Assembly: GCA_003956705.1 (NCBI GenBank)
Contig: QZCP01000385.1
Coordinates: 1-42,199 of the forward strand
Length of the DNA: 42,199 nt
Direction: 5' to 3'
Source: Brevipalpus yothersi
Taxonomy: Eukaryota > Arthropoda > Arachnida > Trombidiformes > Tenuipalpidae
In this document: piece by piece, positions 20,274 through 33,149 of the stretch
Position numbering within the stretch: the stretch's first letter is position 1
Layout of the letters: each line of letters begins with the position of its first letter
Made by a program: the position numbers and the translations under genes
Notes under the pieces: generated by a model
What the model saw: the letters and a program-made list of their open reading frames with translations, nothing else
Databases searched by the model: none
Told to the model about the DNA's origin: nothing

Positions 20274-23200
20274 GAAAGAAGAAGTAGTTTTCCATCATTT
20301 GAATCATTTTCTCCTCTTTCATGCTTATGCTTTCACTCAATTTGCATGAATCCATTTCACTTTGAAGCGTAGTCAATCTACTTGAAGCGTAATTATATGT
20401 GTCAACTTTCTTTCTCTCTTCTCTCCTTCGTTCTTCCTTTATTTCCATTCTGTATCTCTCTATGGACAGCCTGGAGAATTTTTCCTTCAACATTCACAAC
20501 ACATACACACAAGTGAACGGAATGAATGAAAATTTTGTGAGTATAAGGGAGAAAAATTTTCGAATTTCAAAAAAGGAAGAGCATTTACAAGGAATTTACA
20601 ATCACCAGCATTCATTCCATCTTTCCATTCACATGACTCGAGAAAGTATTCCAAAAAATAGTCCAACTGGAAATAGAGTCACCAAAATGGGTATCTATCT
20701 CACTTTTCCTCGATTCCAAGTTGTGTATATGTATGTGTCTGTCTCTCTTTTCATTCCAACAATTCAATAGAATAATACACATTCAACTCTAAAGCGAAAA
20801 GCAATGTTCCATCCATCCATCCTATCTTTACTCCTCTCTCTTGGCAAGTTAATTTGTCGACAAGATTCATTCCTGAGTGGACAGAAAGGCGAACACGTAC
20901 CCCACACACACAGAACCCCAACAGTATATATACATATATCACAATATATAGTGTGAGAAAATTTACTCACTAATTATACCCACCGGACATCATTTAAATA
21001 CTCGCTTCCATGAAGCCTGACACATACCCTCACTTTCCACATACCATGGCTACCATACATCTTTCCAGTCCTACATCTCTCTCTCTCACTCCATGGTGGG
21101 TCTTCATTATATTTGCAACTCTATTTTCCATCTACACCTCTGAACACCTCTATTTTGTTGTCACCGGATTGATAATGATGACCTATGGTCACTCCATTCA
21201 TTTCTATGGTTTACTCAAATCTCGATGGATTCTGACTGTCTTCCCTAATAGTATCATCATCATAATCTTGCTCATTTTCATCGTCATCATCACAAGGATG
21301 AGAAGGAGGAGGAGATAGTGGGGAGAAAGAAGAAGAAGAAGAGAGAGAGAGAAGATCTCTTACATATGCAGGGAATATTTTTTCGAGAAATGCATGATAA
21401 GTGGATGCATGATAATGGAATACATGTAGATGTGTGTGTGTATTTGAAATTGGCCAACGCCTGATACGATGACAGTGTGTGAATAGTGTTTGATGAGGAT
21501 TTCCTGGTGCTCAAATATCCTCTTCCAGATGATCAAATGCTAACATTCTATGCAGCATGCATGACACTATGGAATACTCGTGCCTCTATGAGACAGCACA
21601 ATGAGAGTGTAGCTTGTGTGTGTGTGTCTATCAGTGTGAAGGTGGCCGAGGTGCTGTGGGTGGCGGCTTTTGTGTGTGCAGATTGATACAAGTGTATGAT
21701 GAAATCGATCATATATATAAAAATGCTGAAAAATAGTTTGAGAGAGAGAGAGAGAGGTGCTATCATCAGCATCAATTGCCATGGCATGGCTTACAGGCGT
21801 GTTGACACGAATTTAATGAACAAAATCAGCGGGAAATCACGTTGATTTGCCATGCATTTTGGAGCCACGTTACATATGCACTCACACAATGTAATCTCTT
21901 TTTTCCATGCTGAATGCTGATGCTGGTTTCAATTTTCTTTCTCCCCAATTTTTTTTCTCTGATCCAATCTTATTCTTCTTCCTTCATCAACATCCTCCTC
22001 CTCCTTCTTTCCACTTGATCAATTTTCTTTCTCTTCTCATAGCTGAATAGTGGGCCAAAAATTTTGCTCACTGACCAGCTGGTATATTCCATAGCAAATC
22101 TCAATTCCTTACATAGATGGACGGATGCCGCCTTGTATTATTCGCTTTACTCTTGTTCCCCTTGTCGATCTATTTCTTGGCATTATTCTTCAACATCATC
22201 ACCAGCCTGTCATTCACACCAATCTGATTACTGATTACACTGAACTTTTCTTTCTCTCTTTGATATTGAAACAAAACTCAAGACTCGACAACTGATTTGT
22301 TCTTCTTTCATTCAGGCGTTGATCATTATTATTAGTAACAGTATTAACACACACATACACATATGTACTAATCTTATGGTCACTAGTGAATGCTTTGGAC
22401 ACAAAGCGCAACTTTGACCATTGTTGGGAAGTGACCACATTCAAAGATCAGGGAGTTCCAATTTTCTGGGACCCTTCAAGGTTCGATAAGATGGGTGAAG
22501 GAAAAGAGATCTGATCGATTAATCGGTTGGCTAGTTGAGGGTTGATTGAGCGTTAGTAGTTTGATCAATCTGATGGAATTTAGTGATATGGTATGTCTCT
22601 GGATCGGCAAGATGAGCATGCACATGAAATGAAATTTTTTCGCGCCAATATTATCTCTCTGATTCTTCTTCCGGAACTCCACCAGCCATGTCCACCAATT
22701 TATGAGTGTGTCTGGAATCGAATATTTTCACAGGGAGAGAAGAAGAGAGTTCATCATTATCAAAATTATGGCTACTAACATGCTTCTGGGCATGAAATTG
22801 ATTCAACCATGAAGTCACGTGAATTTCATCTGGATGATAATATATTGTGAAAGTAATTCCAGGAAATTCATTCAATTGCTAACATGTATACTCACAACAA
22901 TCGATTGAAGATATGAGTTTAGATTAGCTGTGTGATACTGAAAGCGATACATTTCGAAATCATACTAAAATAGCTGCATTGCTTATCATATCTGATAAGA
23001 GTGGAAAAGTATCTAAATTGATGAAAGAAACATGCATTCAGAAGCAAAATGAATTTTCAATATTACCAATAGAATCAGTCAGATAGCGGTGTGCTACTCT
23101 CGAGAGATCATCTAATTTCGAAACATATGAATCATGGGAGAGTAAAGTTCGATATTCATTAGGTTACCTTTATCAATGGCAATAGTGAGTGGGAGAGCGA

Positions 23201-23852
23201 AAAAGAAAAGCTAACGGTAAAGCGAATCAATAGCAAATGTTGCGAGTACATACATGCAGCAATAGTAATAATTCAATGGGTTTCCGAATTCTTTTTTCTC
23301 GCCAAGCTAAATTGAAAGTCTATTAGGTTAATTCTGAGCTTCATGTACAATCGGCGTTTGGACATGAGGAGAGTGTAGAAGAGAGAGAGATAGAGAGAGA
23401 CCGTGTAACTGTGGTTACCAATGAAAACAAATTATCATTGTTTCTGTATGTTCCATTTGCTCTTCCTTTATTCAACTAACTACACACCATTCTATTGCCA
23501 CCCACTTTCGGTGTATTCCAACCGATTTTCTTTCTCTCTGGGCTCCTTCTCTCTCCCTCCAGTCAATGAAGATGATTACTAATAATTGATATTCGTTAGG
23601 TGATACACTCAATCAATTCCAGAAGGCTCTCTCTTATCGATATGACTCTCTCTCTCTCTCTCTCTCTTTCCATTTCATCTCAATTGCTGTTCTCCCTCTT
23701 GCACACACACACAAATCTATGGTCCAATGTTTTTCCATTTTATTGCTCACGATCTGTGGTCCAGTAGCGGTCAGTATTGGAATCGAGCGTGCGAATGAGA
23801 GGAGAAAAACGATTCTCTTGACTCAACATCATAAATCAACGCAGGAAAGAAG

Positions 23853-23858
<6 letters not shown>

Positions 23859-23893
<35 letters not shown>
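23859..23893. repeat. (GA)n microsatellite
   Basis: About 35 bp of AG repeats. Confidence 0.95.
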
Positions 23894-23894
<1 letters not shown>

Positions 23895-24710
23895 ATGCAA
23901 GACAAAATTGAACACATATAAACACACACGCAAGGAGAGGTAGAGAAAGAAAGACAATTTAGCTGTTCCTAATCTGGATGAGCTCAAAATGCAATTGATT
24001 CAAGATCAAGCGTGCTGATGCATGCCGAGTCCGAATTGTGTGTGCTCTATTTGCGGTGTTTTGGTAGGAAAAATTTTTCTCCTCTTCTCATATTTTCAGG
24101 CCTCTTTTGAGCCATACATACATGAACCCATAGACGCTTGTTTTCGTAAGATTGTCGTTATTCTAATGTTTCTCTCGCTCATTTGGTGAGTGAGAGAGAG
24201 AGTTTTGTTTCCCAATCGAATGCTCTCTGGTCAATGTTCTCTCTCTCTCCATGATCATCAGTAAGCCAAGCGTGATGACAATAATTCACAATAAGTAGAC
24301 AATTGATATTCGCAAACGATAATTGTTGGCATTCAGGGGTAAGCATTTGTGAATACACGAGAGATGAAGAAAAAGAGAGGAAGATGATAGAAGAAGGAAA
24401 AAAAGTATCATATATTGGAAGATGGAACAAAAAGTTAGGTCGATCAGAGAAGAAGACGAGAGAGAGAAAGAAAGAAGAACTATGAACCTTATTGGTCAGT
24501 GAATGGTCAGCTATACAGCTGACTGGTTATGTTTCATTTTGTTCATTTGCTCACGGCCATCATCATCGTAATCATAATCGATGCTGTGCATTGCATCGGC
24601 TAATTTATCATGAATTCGCTGGACCTTTTCATTTCCTTTTCCTTATCTACTTTTTCATTTCTGCATTTTCACCATCATCCCTCCGGAATGTCCATCTTCC
24701 TATCTCTTCT

Positions 24711-24752
24711 TCTCTCTGTCTCTCTGTCTCTCTGTCTCTCTGTCTCTGTCTC
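24711..24752. repeat. CTCTGT-type simple repeat
   Basis: Several tandem TCTCTGTC units, a GT-interrupted derivative of the CT tracts nearby. Confidence 0.85.
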
Positions 24753-25344
24753 CTCCTCTAGCCTTTTCATCCCTACATCATTGGTAACTCTTTTCATGTA
24801 GCTCACAGTAATAATCGACTTTGTTTAATCCTTTTTCCATCAATCTCAAGAAAAGAAAAGTTATGATGCGAAGCTCAAACACGTTCATTAATATTTTGAA
24901 AGGAGATGATTATGTGTTTGATCAAAAGGAACATTGATTGACTAAATACATTTACCCAAGTACACATCGTTCCTATGGATGTGTATTGGACAATTTAGGT
25001 GCAAAAATATTTTGCATACATAAATAATGAATTGATGATGATGGAATTTTTTGCATCATATTTTTCCAAATCACTGGCTAAATTGACTTCTATTTTGTTT
25101 TGCATTTAATTAAATTATTCACACAGACACACACATACACAGAGGGGGAGAGAGAGAAATACGATTTTGATACTTTTTTTCCCTTCACTTATAGACAATA
25201 TCTATGGGAAAGTTTGTTCACATACAAGCCGGAGTCAATTTCCTTTAAATCACATATTCACATAGCAGAATCATTATTGAAAAGTTCATTCAAACTGTAC
25301 ATCTCTATTCTTATTGTTTGAATTCAGTTGATCGTTTTTGTTAT

Positions 25345-25348
<4 letters not shown>

Positions 25349-25399
<51 letters not shown>
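25349..25399. repeat. (CT)n microsatellite, left of assembly gap
   Basis: About 51 bp of CT repeats running directly into unknown bases. Confidence 0.95.
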
Positions 25400-25565
25400 N
25401 NNNNNNNNNNNNNNNNNNNNNNNNNNNNNNNNNNNNNNNNNNNNNNNNNNNNNNNNNNNNNNNNNNNNNNNNNNNNNNNNNNNNNNNNNNNNNNNNNNNN
25501 NNNNNNNNNNNNNNNNNNNNNNNNNNNNNNNNNNNNNNNNNNNNNNNNNNNNNNNNNNNNNNNNN
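25400..25565. other. Assembly gap (166 N)
   Basis: Unknown bases flanked on both sides by CT repeats. The simplest reading is one long CT tract, of unknown true length, that the assembly could not span. Confidence 0.99.

Positions 25566-25647
<82 letters not shown>
25566..25647. repeat. (CT)n microsatellite, right of assembly gap
   Basis: About 82 bp of uninterrupted CT repeats; with the left part this is the longest tract in the window. Confidence 0.95.
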
Positions 25648-25649
<2 letters not shown>

Positions 25650-26912
25650 ATCTGATAGCATTTGCTCTTAATTTCATGCAAATCGAATTCCGGATGCAGA
25701 TTGCATTTGATTTTCAAGTCACTGGCTGATATCTGGCCAAATTGAATTTACACTGAAAGAGATAGATTTTCCCACCTAACTGAATTAACTGTAGCTCAAC
25801 AACATTTTGGAGAGAAGAGAAAAAAAAACGTTAAAACGATTCTTTCACATTCATTCCAAATAGTGTACTATTAGTACACTTTGAAACCTCATTTTCAAAT
25901 GAAAAATTCGTTGTAAATTCAAGTACAATTGAAACAAGATGAAGGAGAGAGAGAAAAAATTTCATCAAATCAATGTTTCTAGTTCATCGTCCGAATCAAT
26001 AGTTTTCTCTCTCTCTTTCGCTCACTTTTTCCATCCTTTAAACTAGATCAATTGTAGATCTCAATCGTCACTCGCAATTCATCAGACTATTTTTTGTATG
26101 TGTGTTGCAATGAATGAATCCCATTGCAGCAGCAATGGTAACAATCCATTCGTTTCCTATGTGAATAAATGTACTAGCTTATGGAGTCCTCTTGTCAGTC
26201 CACACCTAAATTCTGGAGCTGAGATTGTGATCATCATCTCTTGAGCCCTCATTCGATCATCATGCAAATTATTATGATCATCCAGTCAATATCCAGCTCT
26301 TGTAACATACACACACAAACATTGAGCCTCTATTTGACAAGATTGGCTTGGCCTAGGGTCCTCGTTGCGTTCATGTATTCTCGAGACAGACTTAATTTGT
26401 TTTACTCTCAGTTCAATGATACACAAGCATGAGAAAAGATTCTTAATCACACATCTTTGCCTGTGGATACCTTTCCACTTGAAGGTTAACAAGACTATGA
26501 ACGAAGAGAGAGAGAGAGTTGAGAAAGCTAAACAGTCTATAATTAGTGAAGAAATCGAAAGAAAGTGAACTTCGTTCATGAGACTTTTTCACTTACACAT
26601 CTTCTCTGGCTAGAAGAACTGGAAGAGAAGATTATCCAGGAAGAAGGAAAAGAAATAAGGAGTAGGAAGAAGTAAGATGCTAGCACTTTAACCAGACAAG
26701 CAATTGAGGCTGAAAACTCCGGTGAACATCTCTCTCAACACCATCATTCTGAAGTCTATCATTTGCTAGTTTGTCTTGACTGTTTGTTGTATACACATAG
26801 AGACACACCAATATTGCTTACTGATTACTGTTCAGTAAACATTCCTCAATATTCTACATAGGCATTGGAAGAGTATGGCGCGAAAGCAGAAAGAAGTGGA
26901 AAATGATCTTGT

Positions 26913-26914
<2 letters not shown>

Positions 26915-26962
<48 letters not shown>
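26915..26962. repeat. (CT)n microsatellite
   Basis: About 48 bp of CT repeats. Confidence 0.95.
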
Positions 26963-26965
<3 letters not shown>

Positions 26966-27299
26966 TGTGCATGTGTGTGTGTCCATCAGAATATATTTCA
27001 CTCGAAAATACACAGCATTTATGTTCTCCAGTCATGGCAGTACGTGTAATGCAAAAAGAGAGGAGGTAAGAAAGTGGGAGTGTATCAGGTACACCTCCTA
27101 GGCTTACTCATCCACATCGCCAGAGAGCATCTTTTTGCGTCTCTCTTCACTACTTCTCAAAGTGATTGTGAGTAGATAAACTGATTATAGTTCACTTAAT
27201 GAGTATGAGATGGATGGCTGGAGAGAAGGAGGAGGAGGAGGTGGATGAGGAGGATGAGAGGGAGGCCGATTGAGAAAGGAAGATGTAAGTGAATCTACA

Positions 27300-27302
<3 letters not shown>

Positions 27303-27337
<35 letters not shown>
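27303..27337. repeat. (CT)n microsatellite
   Basis: About 35 bp of CT repeats, preceded on the same strand by a GGAGGA-rich stretch (27,220-27,265). Confidence 0.95.
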
Positions 27338-27340
<3 letters not shown>

Positions 27341-28666
27341 CATTGGTGAGATACAGGCTAAAGATTGGGCTAGATTGAGTGAGATCCACATTCATTTATA
27401 CGCACACTGAAGGAATTTCACTCTCTTCTCATCCTAAACCAAATCATAGATTTGTTTTTCAATTGCATTAATCGAGTGCTTACATCCAAATGCTATCTCT
27501 GGCTCTCATCTTTCGCTCATCTTTCTGGATCTCAAACTGTGGCCTTTTTTTTCTTCTCCTCATCAATTTGTAACCTCGGAACACCTTCAACTAGCCTCCT
27601 ATTTTATTGGATAGGCGGACAAGGTGAACATGATCACTTATTTCTTCCATCTTATTCCATCTTTTTGCCTCCTCATCGCTCAAATACCTGCTCCAGCCAC
27701 CGGTGGCCCACGGCCTGATTTGGCCATACCTTGGATCGCTTTGTTTTAGGCTCTGTCCCTCTCTTTCTCTCTTTTACACACACACAGTGTGTGTTTTTTG
27801 CCCCAAAAAAAAGAAAGCAGCTCAAAATAATGGTAATAATAATAGCTTCACCACGGTTTTAATTAAGATCACAAACTCATTCACATACCATGTAGTTAGC
27901 GTTAAATTTTTCCATTGATTTTCACTAGAATCTGCCTCCCTTTCTCTTTACCTTAGACCACTTCATCATTGCTCAGCTATATTCATGGCCTTCTCCAAAT
28001 TTTGCCCTAATCGATGTTGTTCTTGCTTGGGCTCTGAATACAGCCCAGAAAAGTTTTTTTCTTGCTTTTCTCAACCGAATAAACACGATTTAAACACGAT
28101 TTCAATCAGAAATGATCCTCTTTATGTGTCTGGTGTGTGTGTGTGTGAATCTTATCCATTTAGATACACATACTCACCACACAAGGGAAAGATTTTCTCT
28201 CTTAATCTTGGGCATTTTGAGTGGTAAAAAAATTTTCTTCTTCAACTCAAATTGAAGGTATAAAAAATACGCGTATTGCTAGTGTTTACAATTTCGTGAC
28301 AGGATTTTCACACCGAATTCAGCTTCCATTATTTTACCAAAAAGATTTGAGAGCCTGAAAGAATTTATTCTTTCGTCCAAAAATCTTGAACAAATCAGCT
28401 GTATTATCGTTCTTTACCTTTCAACATTTCAGATTTTTATTTGCTTTTCGTCGTTTATATTGGAAACTTTTTCTCCATTCTCGGTAGAGATGATGCTAAG
28501 TCCAGTGAACCTGATGGATCATCAGTAACATTTGTGTGTAAAGTTCAATACTGCCAAGTCTGGACAAATTTAGACTAAATTGTTAATTAATTGGAGTGTG
28601 AAAATGATTTAAAAGATTTACGGATGATGTGAGAGAGAGAACGAAGATTGAGATGTAATCGTTCCA

Positions 28667-28670
<4 letters not shown>

Positions 28671-28709
<39 letters not shown>
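28671..28709. repeat. (CT)n microsatellite
   Basis: About 39 bp of CT repeats; a short GA run lies 35 bp upstream (28,631-28,640), so the two could pair. Confidence 0.95.
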
Positions 28710-28712
<3 letters not shown>

Positions 28713-29162
28713 GAAAATGGAAAGATGATCATCTTCATTCTATGTCCTCTTTCTGCCTACTCGATTGCTTGATGCTCATCATTTGATGACTTTCAAGAAG
28801 CTGTAAAAAAGTCACCAAAAATTGTGAAAGATTCTGGCAAATGATGATACTGGTGATGATATGGCCTTTTATCATGCTTTTTCCTCTCTACAACATCATC
28901 ATCCACGCTTTAAATCATCCAGCATGTTCACTCTCTCTCCCTCTCTTTATCTCCCTCTTGATTCCATTTGCTTCTTCTTCCTCTTCCTCCTCCTCCTCCT
29001 CATCTTCTCCATCCTCATCTTCATCGTGAGATCGTTGAATGTATGAAATTGATGGAGAGATGACTGGCTGATGAGAGATGAGTAAAGATGATGCTTTTGC
29101 TCATTATGTTCATCCTACATGGATGCTGAAAAATATCCTTCTCATCATCTCAGCTTTACTGA

Positions 29163-29166
<4 letters not shown>

Positions 29167-29197
<31 letters not shown>
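29167..29197. repeat. (CT)n microsatellite
   Basis: About 31 bp of CT repeats. Confidence 0.95.
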
Positions 29198-29201
<4 letters not shown>

Positions 29202-29845
29202 ATTTGTGTATGTAAGTATATAGATGATAGCTGAGAAGAGGAACCCAAAATATGGCCACAAAACGATAGTGAATAAGGCCACTGTCACCATGCTTGTCAC
29301 CTTTCTACTTGAAACAACTTAATCCACTCTGAAAGCAGAAGTTGATAAGAGAGAAGAGAGAGAGATCAGCATCCTTCGAGAGCATCATCATGAAGAGAGT
29401 TCCGCTCACCAGGGCCTGTCGAGCCTGTCTATCTGAGGAGAAGAGAGTGAGTGAGAAGGCGAAGGAATTCCCAAAATTGTCAGAATTCATGGTGCTTTTA
29501 AGGATGATAGCAGAAATTGTGTGTGGACAAAATTAGGGAGCGACAGGAAAAGGTATAGAAGCTACACAGTATAAAGTAGCGGTTAAAAGGAGCGTAAAAA
29601 GAAATAGCGAAGATAGAACATTCCCAGTCTCCTCATCATCATGCTATCTGTTCATCTTGATTTCACCCTGAATGTCACCTAAATTGATTTGAGAATGATG
29701 ATCATTCTGGGATTGGCAATCAGGGAGAAACCATGGCCGGTGAAGGGAGGAGAGAGAGAAAGATGAGAAAAATTTCTTCTCTAAAGATGCTGATTGCAAG
29801 TGATGAGTGAGTGAGAGAGAATGAAAGAGGAAAAAAACACAGAGG

Positions 29846-29848
<3 letters not shown>

Positions 29849-29880
<32 letters not shown>
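29849..29880. repeat. (GA)n microsatellite
   Basis: About 32 bp of AG repeats. Confidence 0.95.
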
Positions 29881-29881
<1 letters not shown>

Positions 29882-30018
29882 AACAACAAATTTCGTGCTC
29901 TGAATTAATTGTGAAGATCTTTTCTCACTCACACAGAGAGAGAGAGAGAGAAACTATTTTGGCAGAAAAAAGTGAGAGAGAATGAGCAAAACTAGAACAT
30001 AACAGTTCGAAGAGAGTC

Positions 30019-30022
<4 letters not shown>

Positions 30023-30087
<65 letters not shown>
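30023..30087. repeat. (GA)n microsatellite
   Basis: About 65 bp of AG repeats. CT-rich runs follow about 200 bp downstream (30,283-30,315). Confidence 0.95.
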
Positions 30088-30089
<2 letters not shown>

Positions 30090-30281
30090 TTGAAAAGACA
30101 GCAAAAGCAGGTCCTAAATGTTTCCACTTTTGAAAATTATCTTCTCTCTCTTTTCGCTTCTTCCTCATCTTTCTTTTCATGTTCATCTTCTCCTTGTACC
30201 TGACTAGTTGGCTTCACTTTGTGTGTGAGCCCGTATTTTGCATCAAAATCGCATCCATTTCTTCACGCTATTCATTTGAGC

Positions 30282-30312
<31 letters not shown>

Positions 30313-31971
30313 TTGCTTTCATTCTTTCTTTCTATTGCATTGGAGTGTTGTTTATCAGAATCTTTCGCTCTCTCTTTTCCCGCAAGCCTGACGTTTCTAT
30401 CAGTTTAGGTATTAATAACATCACTTCTTCTTGACTTCTCTTTTACTTTTTCTATCTCTCGCTGCTTGATCTCAGATAATTCTATTCCTCCTCCGGCCTC
30501 TGGGTTCTTCCTTCATTTTTATCCTCAAGTGTTTCTCAGTGCCCCAAATAATTAGCATCGGTAGGTTTCTTGGAAAAAAAAATCGTTCTTGATATATCTT
30601 TACGGTGGCCCTTGAGCAGCCACTTACATGGCCTGACAGTTTTCTGTAGCTTTTATCGTTTCCAATGTGAAGTGGAGAGAGAGAGAGAGAGAGAATCTTA
30701 AATGCTACATACACACACATCAATATCTTACTTCCTCGAAACTTTACCTGAACCAAAATATAATCACATTCGTTTGCATCGATCTATCATCGCCTCTCTC
30801 TCTCTATCTATCTTTCACACACATACACATTATCACTTGGCCACTTTGAAAATTGAAGCATAGAAAATGAGTTTTTCAATTGGCATTTTGTGTGTAAGTG
30901 TGTGAAAGTCTCATTTCATCGGTATTTTGGGGAGATAAAAATTTTTGAATAAAGGAAAAGATATATCATGGAAGAAGAATCTTCTGAGCCTATTCTCAAT
31001 TCTGATTATCATTACTACACATTCCTTTAAGTGTGTGTGTGCAACCGAAAGCTGTACTTGTTCATCATCTTCTCATTTTGAATTGATTATATTAGTGGCT
31101 CATTTCTCTCATGATGATTTGAATGGGGAACACATTCTTTGGATATTTTCTGGTATATTTGTTGGGATAGCAAATGGGAAAATTCTTTCACTCTAAATTC
31201 TTACTATGGCCAATGAAGATGATTATGTTCACACACACATTCAGACACACACACATAGACAATTTCAATTCTGGTGTGGTTCAGTTCATTTTAATGTCTT
31301 CTCTAATTCACAACATAAACATCTGGTCCAATAAATTGTAAGAATTTCAAATTGGGAAAAGTTTTGATGAAAAGTTAAGTGAACAATAATTTTCGTCTTC
31401 TTTGCCATCTTTTAGGCTCATGAACTGTGTATGTCTGTGTCTGTGTGTTATGTGTGTTTTGAGATGAAAATTGGAAAAATTTTCTCTCCTCTCTTTACAT
31501 GAGAATATGAACAGAATCAAGAATGGCAAAGAGTATTGCAAACAAAGAGTAAATGTAAAATGAGAAATAAAAAGATGTATATTTAATTTCACCAGGCAAT
31601 ATATACATTCGTTTGACGCAAAAGTTTTCTCACACACACAGAATGTCTGGAATTTATTTGGCCAAAGAATACTTAGCAGAGAATAAGAATAAAAATAAGA
31701 CATTACTGAATATTTTGACAAAGAATTGCCAGCATCTTCAGTCTATTGTGAGGTAAATTTTCTCTCCTCTACTTCGATCAGTCTTTTTGGCACACTATAA
31801 AAGAATGCCAAGAGAGAATTTTCTCTCTCTGATACAATAATGGCAAAGCAATAGCAAACAACTCGTAGGAGTAACTGAGCAATCATTATATAAACAGCTC
31901 CTCAGTTAAATCATGAAATCATGATGTAACGTCAAATCATTTTGACGATATACTTGAGATGGAAAGTGGAT

Positions 31972-31973
<2 letters not shown>

Positions 31974-32041
<68 letters not shown>
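31974..32041. repeat. (GA)n microsatellite
   Basis: About 68 bp of uninterrupted AG repeats. Confidence 0.95.
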
Positions 32042-32043
<2 letters not shown>

Positions 32044-32958
32044 TTTCTCCTGATTCTCAATGATCTGTGTTCAATATATGAAGAGTGTATGAATTGAACG
32101 ATGGAGAATCAAAAATTTTCTCTGATATTCTTCCATCAGCATGAATCTTCACCTAATAACTAGTGTCCAAACAATAAATAGTAATGATAATAATAGTTTC
32201 AAGTTTATCATGGCCATTTGGTTTTACTCACCGAAGTGAGAGATGAAAATAAATGACATCTCAAAGGAGTGGAGGCTCATGGGGTGGCTATTTGATTCGA
32301 AAATCAGGAAAGTTTTCTTTTTCCATCCTCTTCTTCTTCTTCCTCCTCCATCCACCTTGTTTGATTTCAGTTATTCACTTTGACTTCAGACCACTACTGG
32401 GTACATACATATAGACCTTGTGCCAAGTTCATGGAACTTTTTGTAACTCATTTGTATTTCATTGTGGCCCAAATATGTGTGTATATATGTAAGCATGTAC
32501 ACACATATCGCGATACCATACTAATTTCCTATTCCATCATGTCATCATTAAAATTATTTCTTGATTCGCTTGAAATACTAATTCATTGTATCAAGTCCAT
32601 TTGAGATACCATAAAGCACCATGTACACATATACCATGTATCTCATTGAAAGTCAGCCAAATGATGTGCTGTCATGTGATTAATTTTTCACAAAGAAGAA
32701 TAAGGACATGTAAAAATCATTTTACCAATAATCATGTTATATACTAGCGGGTAAAAAAAAGTGTCTTCATTCCATCTTTATTTCCCAAAATGAATGAATG
32801 AAATGAAAGAATAAGAAATGAATAAATTTTTCGCCAGCATAACATGTATTTCCACTGAAAAATATAATGATAATAAGTAATAATAGTAATAATAATGTTT
32901 TCATTTCCTCCTCCTTTTTCTTCTTCTTCTTCTTCTTCTTTTTCTCGATATTCTACAG

Positions 32959-33091
32959 AGACAATAGGCAATGTCTTTGGCGTTGCCGGTGGCAAAGTTG
33001 CCCTTCCATGTAATATAACTCCTCCTACATCAGATGATGCGGTCTCATTAATATTATGGTACAAAGATGAATCAACTACTCCCATATACAG
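32959..33091 (+). CDS. side-like: Sidestep-like Ig protein, exon 2 (first half of Ig1, V-set)
   Basis: It continues the 17,255 exon in phase 1 and ends in a consensus donor (ACAG|GTAAGT) in phase 2. It encodes the first half of a V-type Ig domain: GVAGGKVALPCNITPP with the B-strand Cys (Cys42 of the joined protein), then LILWYKDESTTPIY with the core Trp58. The LILWYKDE...PIY signature just before SLDAR is typical of the arthropod Sidestep/Beat-partner family. Those members are cell-surface Ig proteins; Drosophila Sidestep is a motor-axon attractant recognised by Beat receptors. Which Sidestep paralogue this is cannot be said from one domain. Confidence 0.9.
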
Positions 33092-33116
33092 GTAAGTTGG
33101 AATATGATGATAATTT

Positions 33117-33149
<33 letters not shown>

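Larger units (their letters stand above)
17328..32958 (+). other. Intron 1 of the Sidestep-like gene (15.6 kb, phase 1)
   Basis: It starts GTAAGT and ends TTCTACAG after a pyrimidine-rich run. It is non-coding as far as can be seen: the open frames inside it are short and many are translations of GA/CT, GT or TTC runs (for example 17,580-17,909 and 20,140-20,493). It contains most of the window's microsatellites, an assembly gap and many CAT/ATC-rich stretches. No nested gene, RNA gene or intact transposon was recognised. Confidence 0.65.

Noticed and set aside
20399..20770. 123-codon plus-strand open frame in intron 1
   Set aside because: Composition follows the simple-sequence background and it shares no recognisable motif. 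It is most likely chance.
21010..21318. 102-codon frame with hydrophobic stretches that could be a small membrane protein
   Set aside because: The hydrophobic runs come from ATC/TCT-rich simple sequence and the end from AGG repeats. No family is recognised.
25286..25729. Long open frames of Ser-Leu or Arg-Glu repeats across the gap
   Set aside because: They are translations of the CT/GA microsatellite and of unknown bases. The same holds for 17,580-17,909, 20,140-20,493, 36,759-36,998 and 38,360-38,725.
25862..25880. 8-bp perfect hairpin AGTGTACT/AGTACACT
   Set aside because: A single small palindrome of this size is expected by chance in 42 kb and has no neighbours of the same kind.
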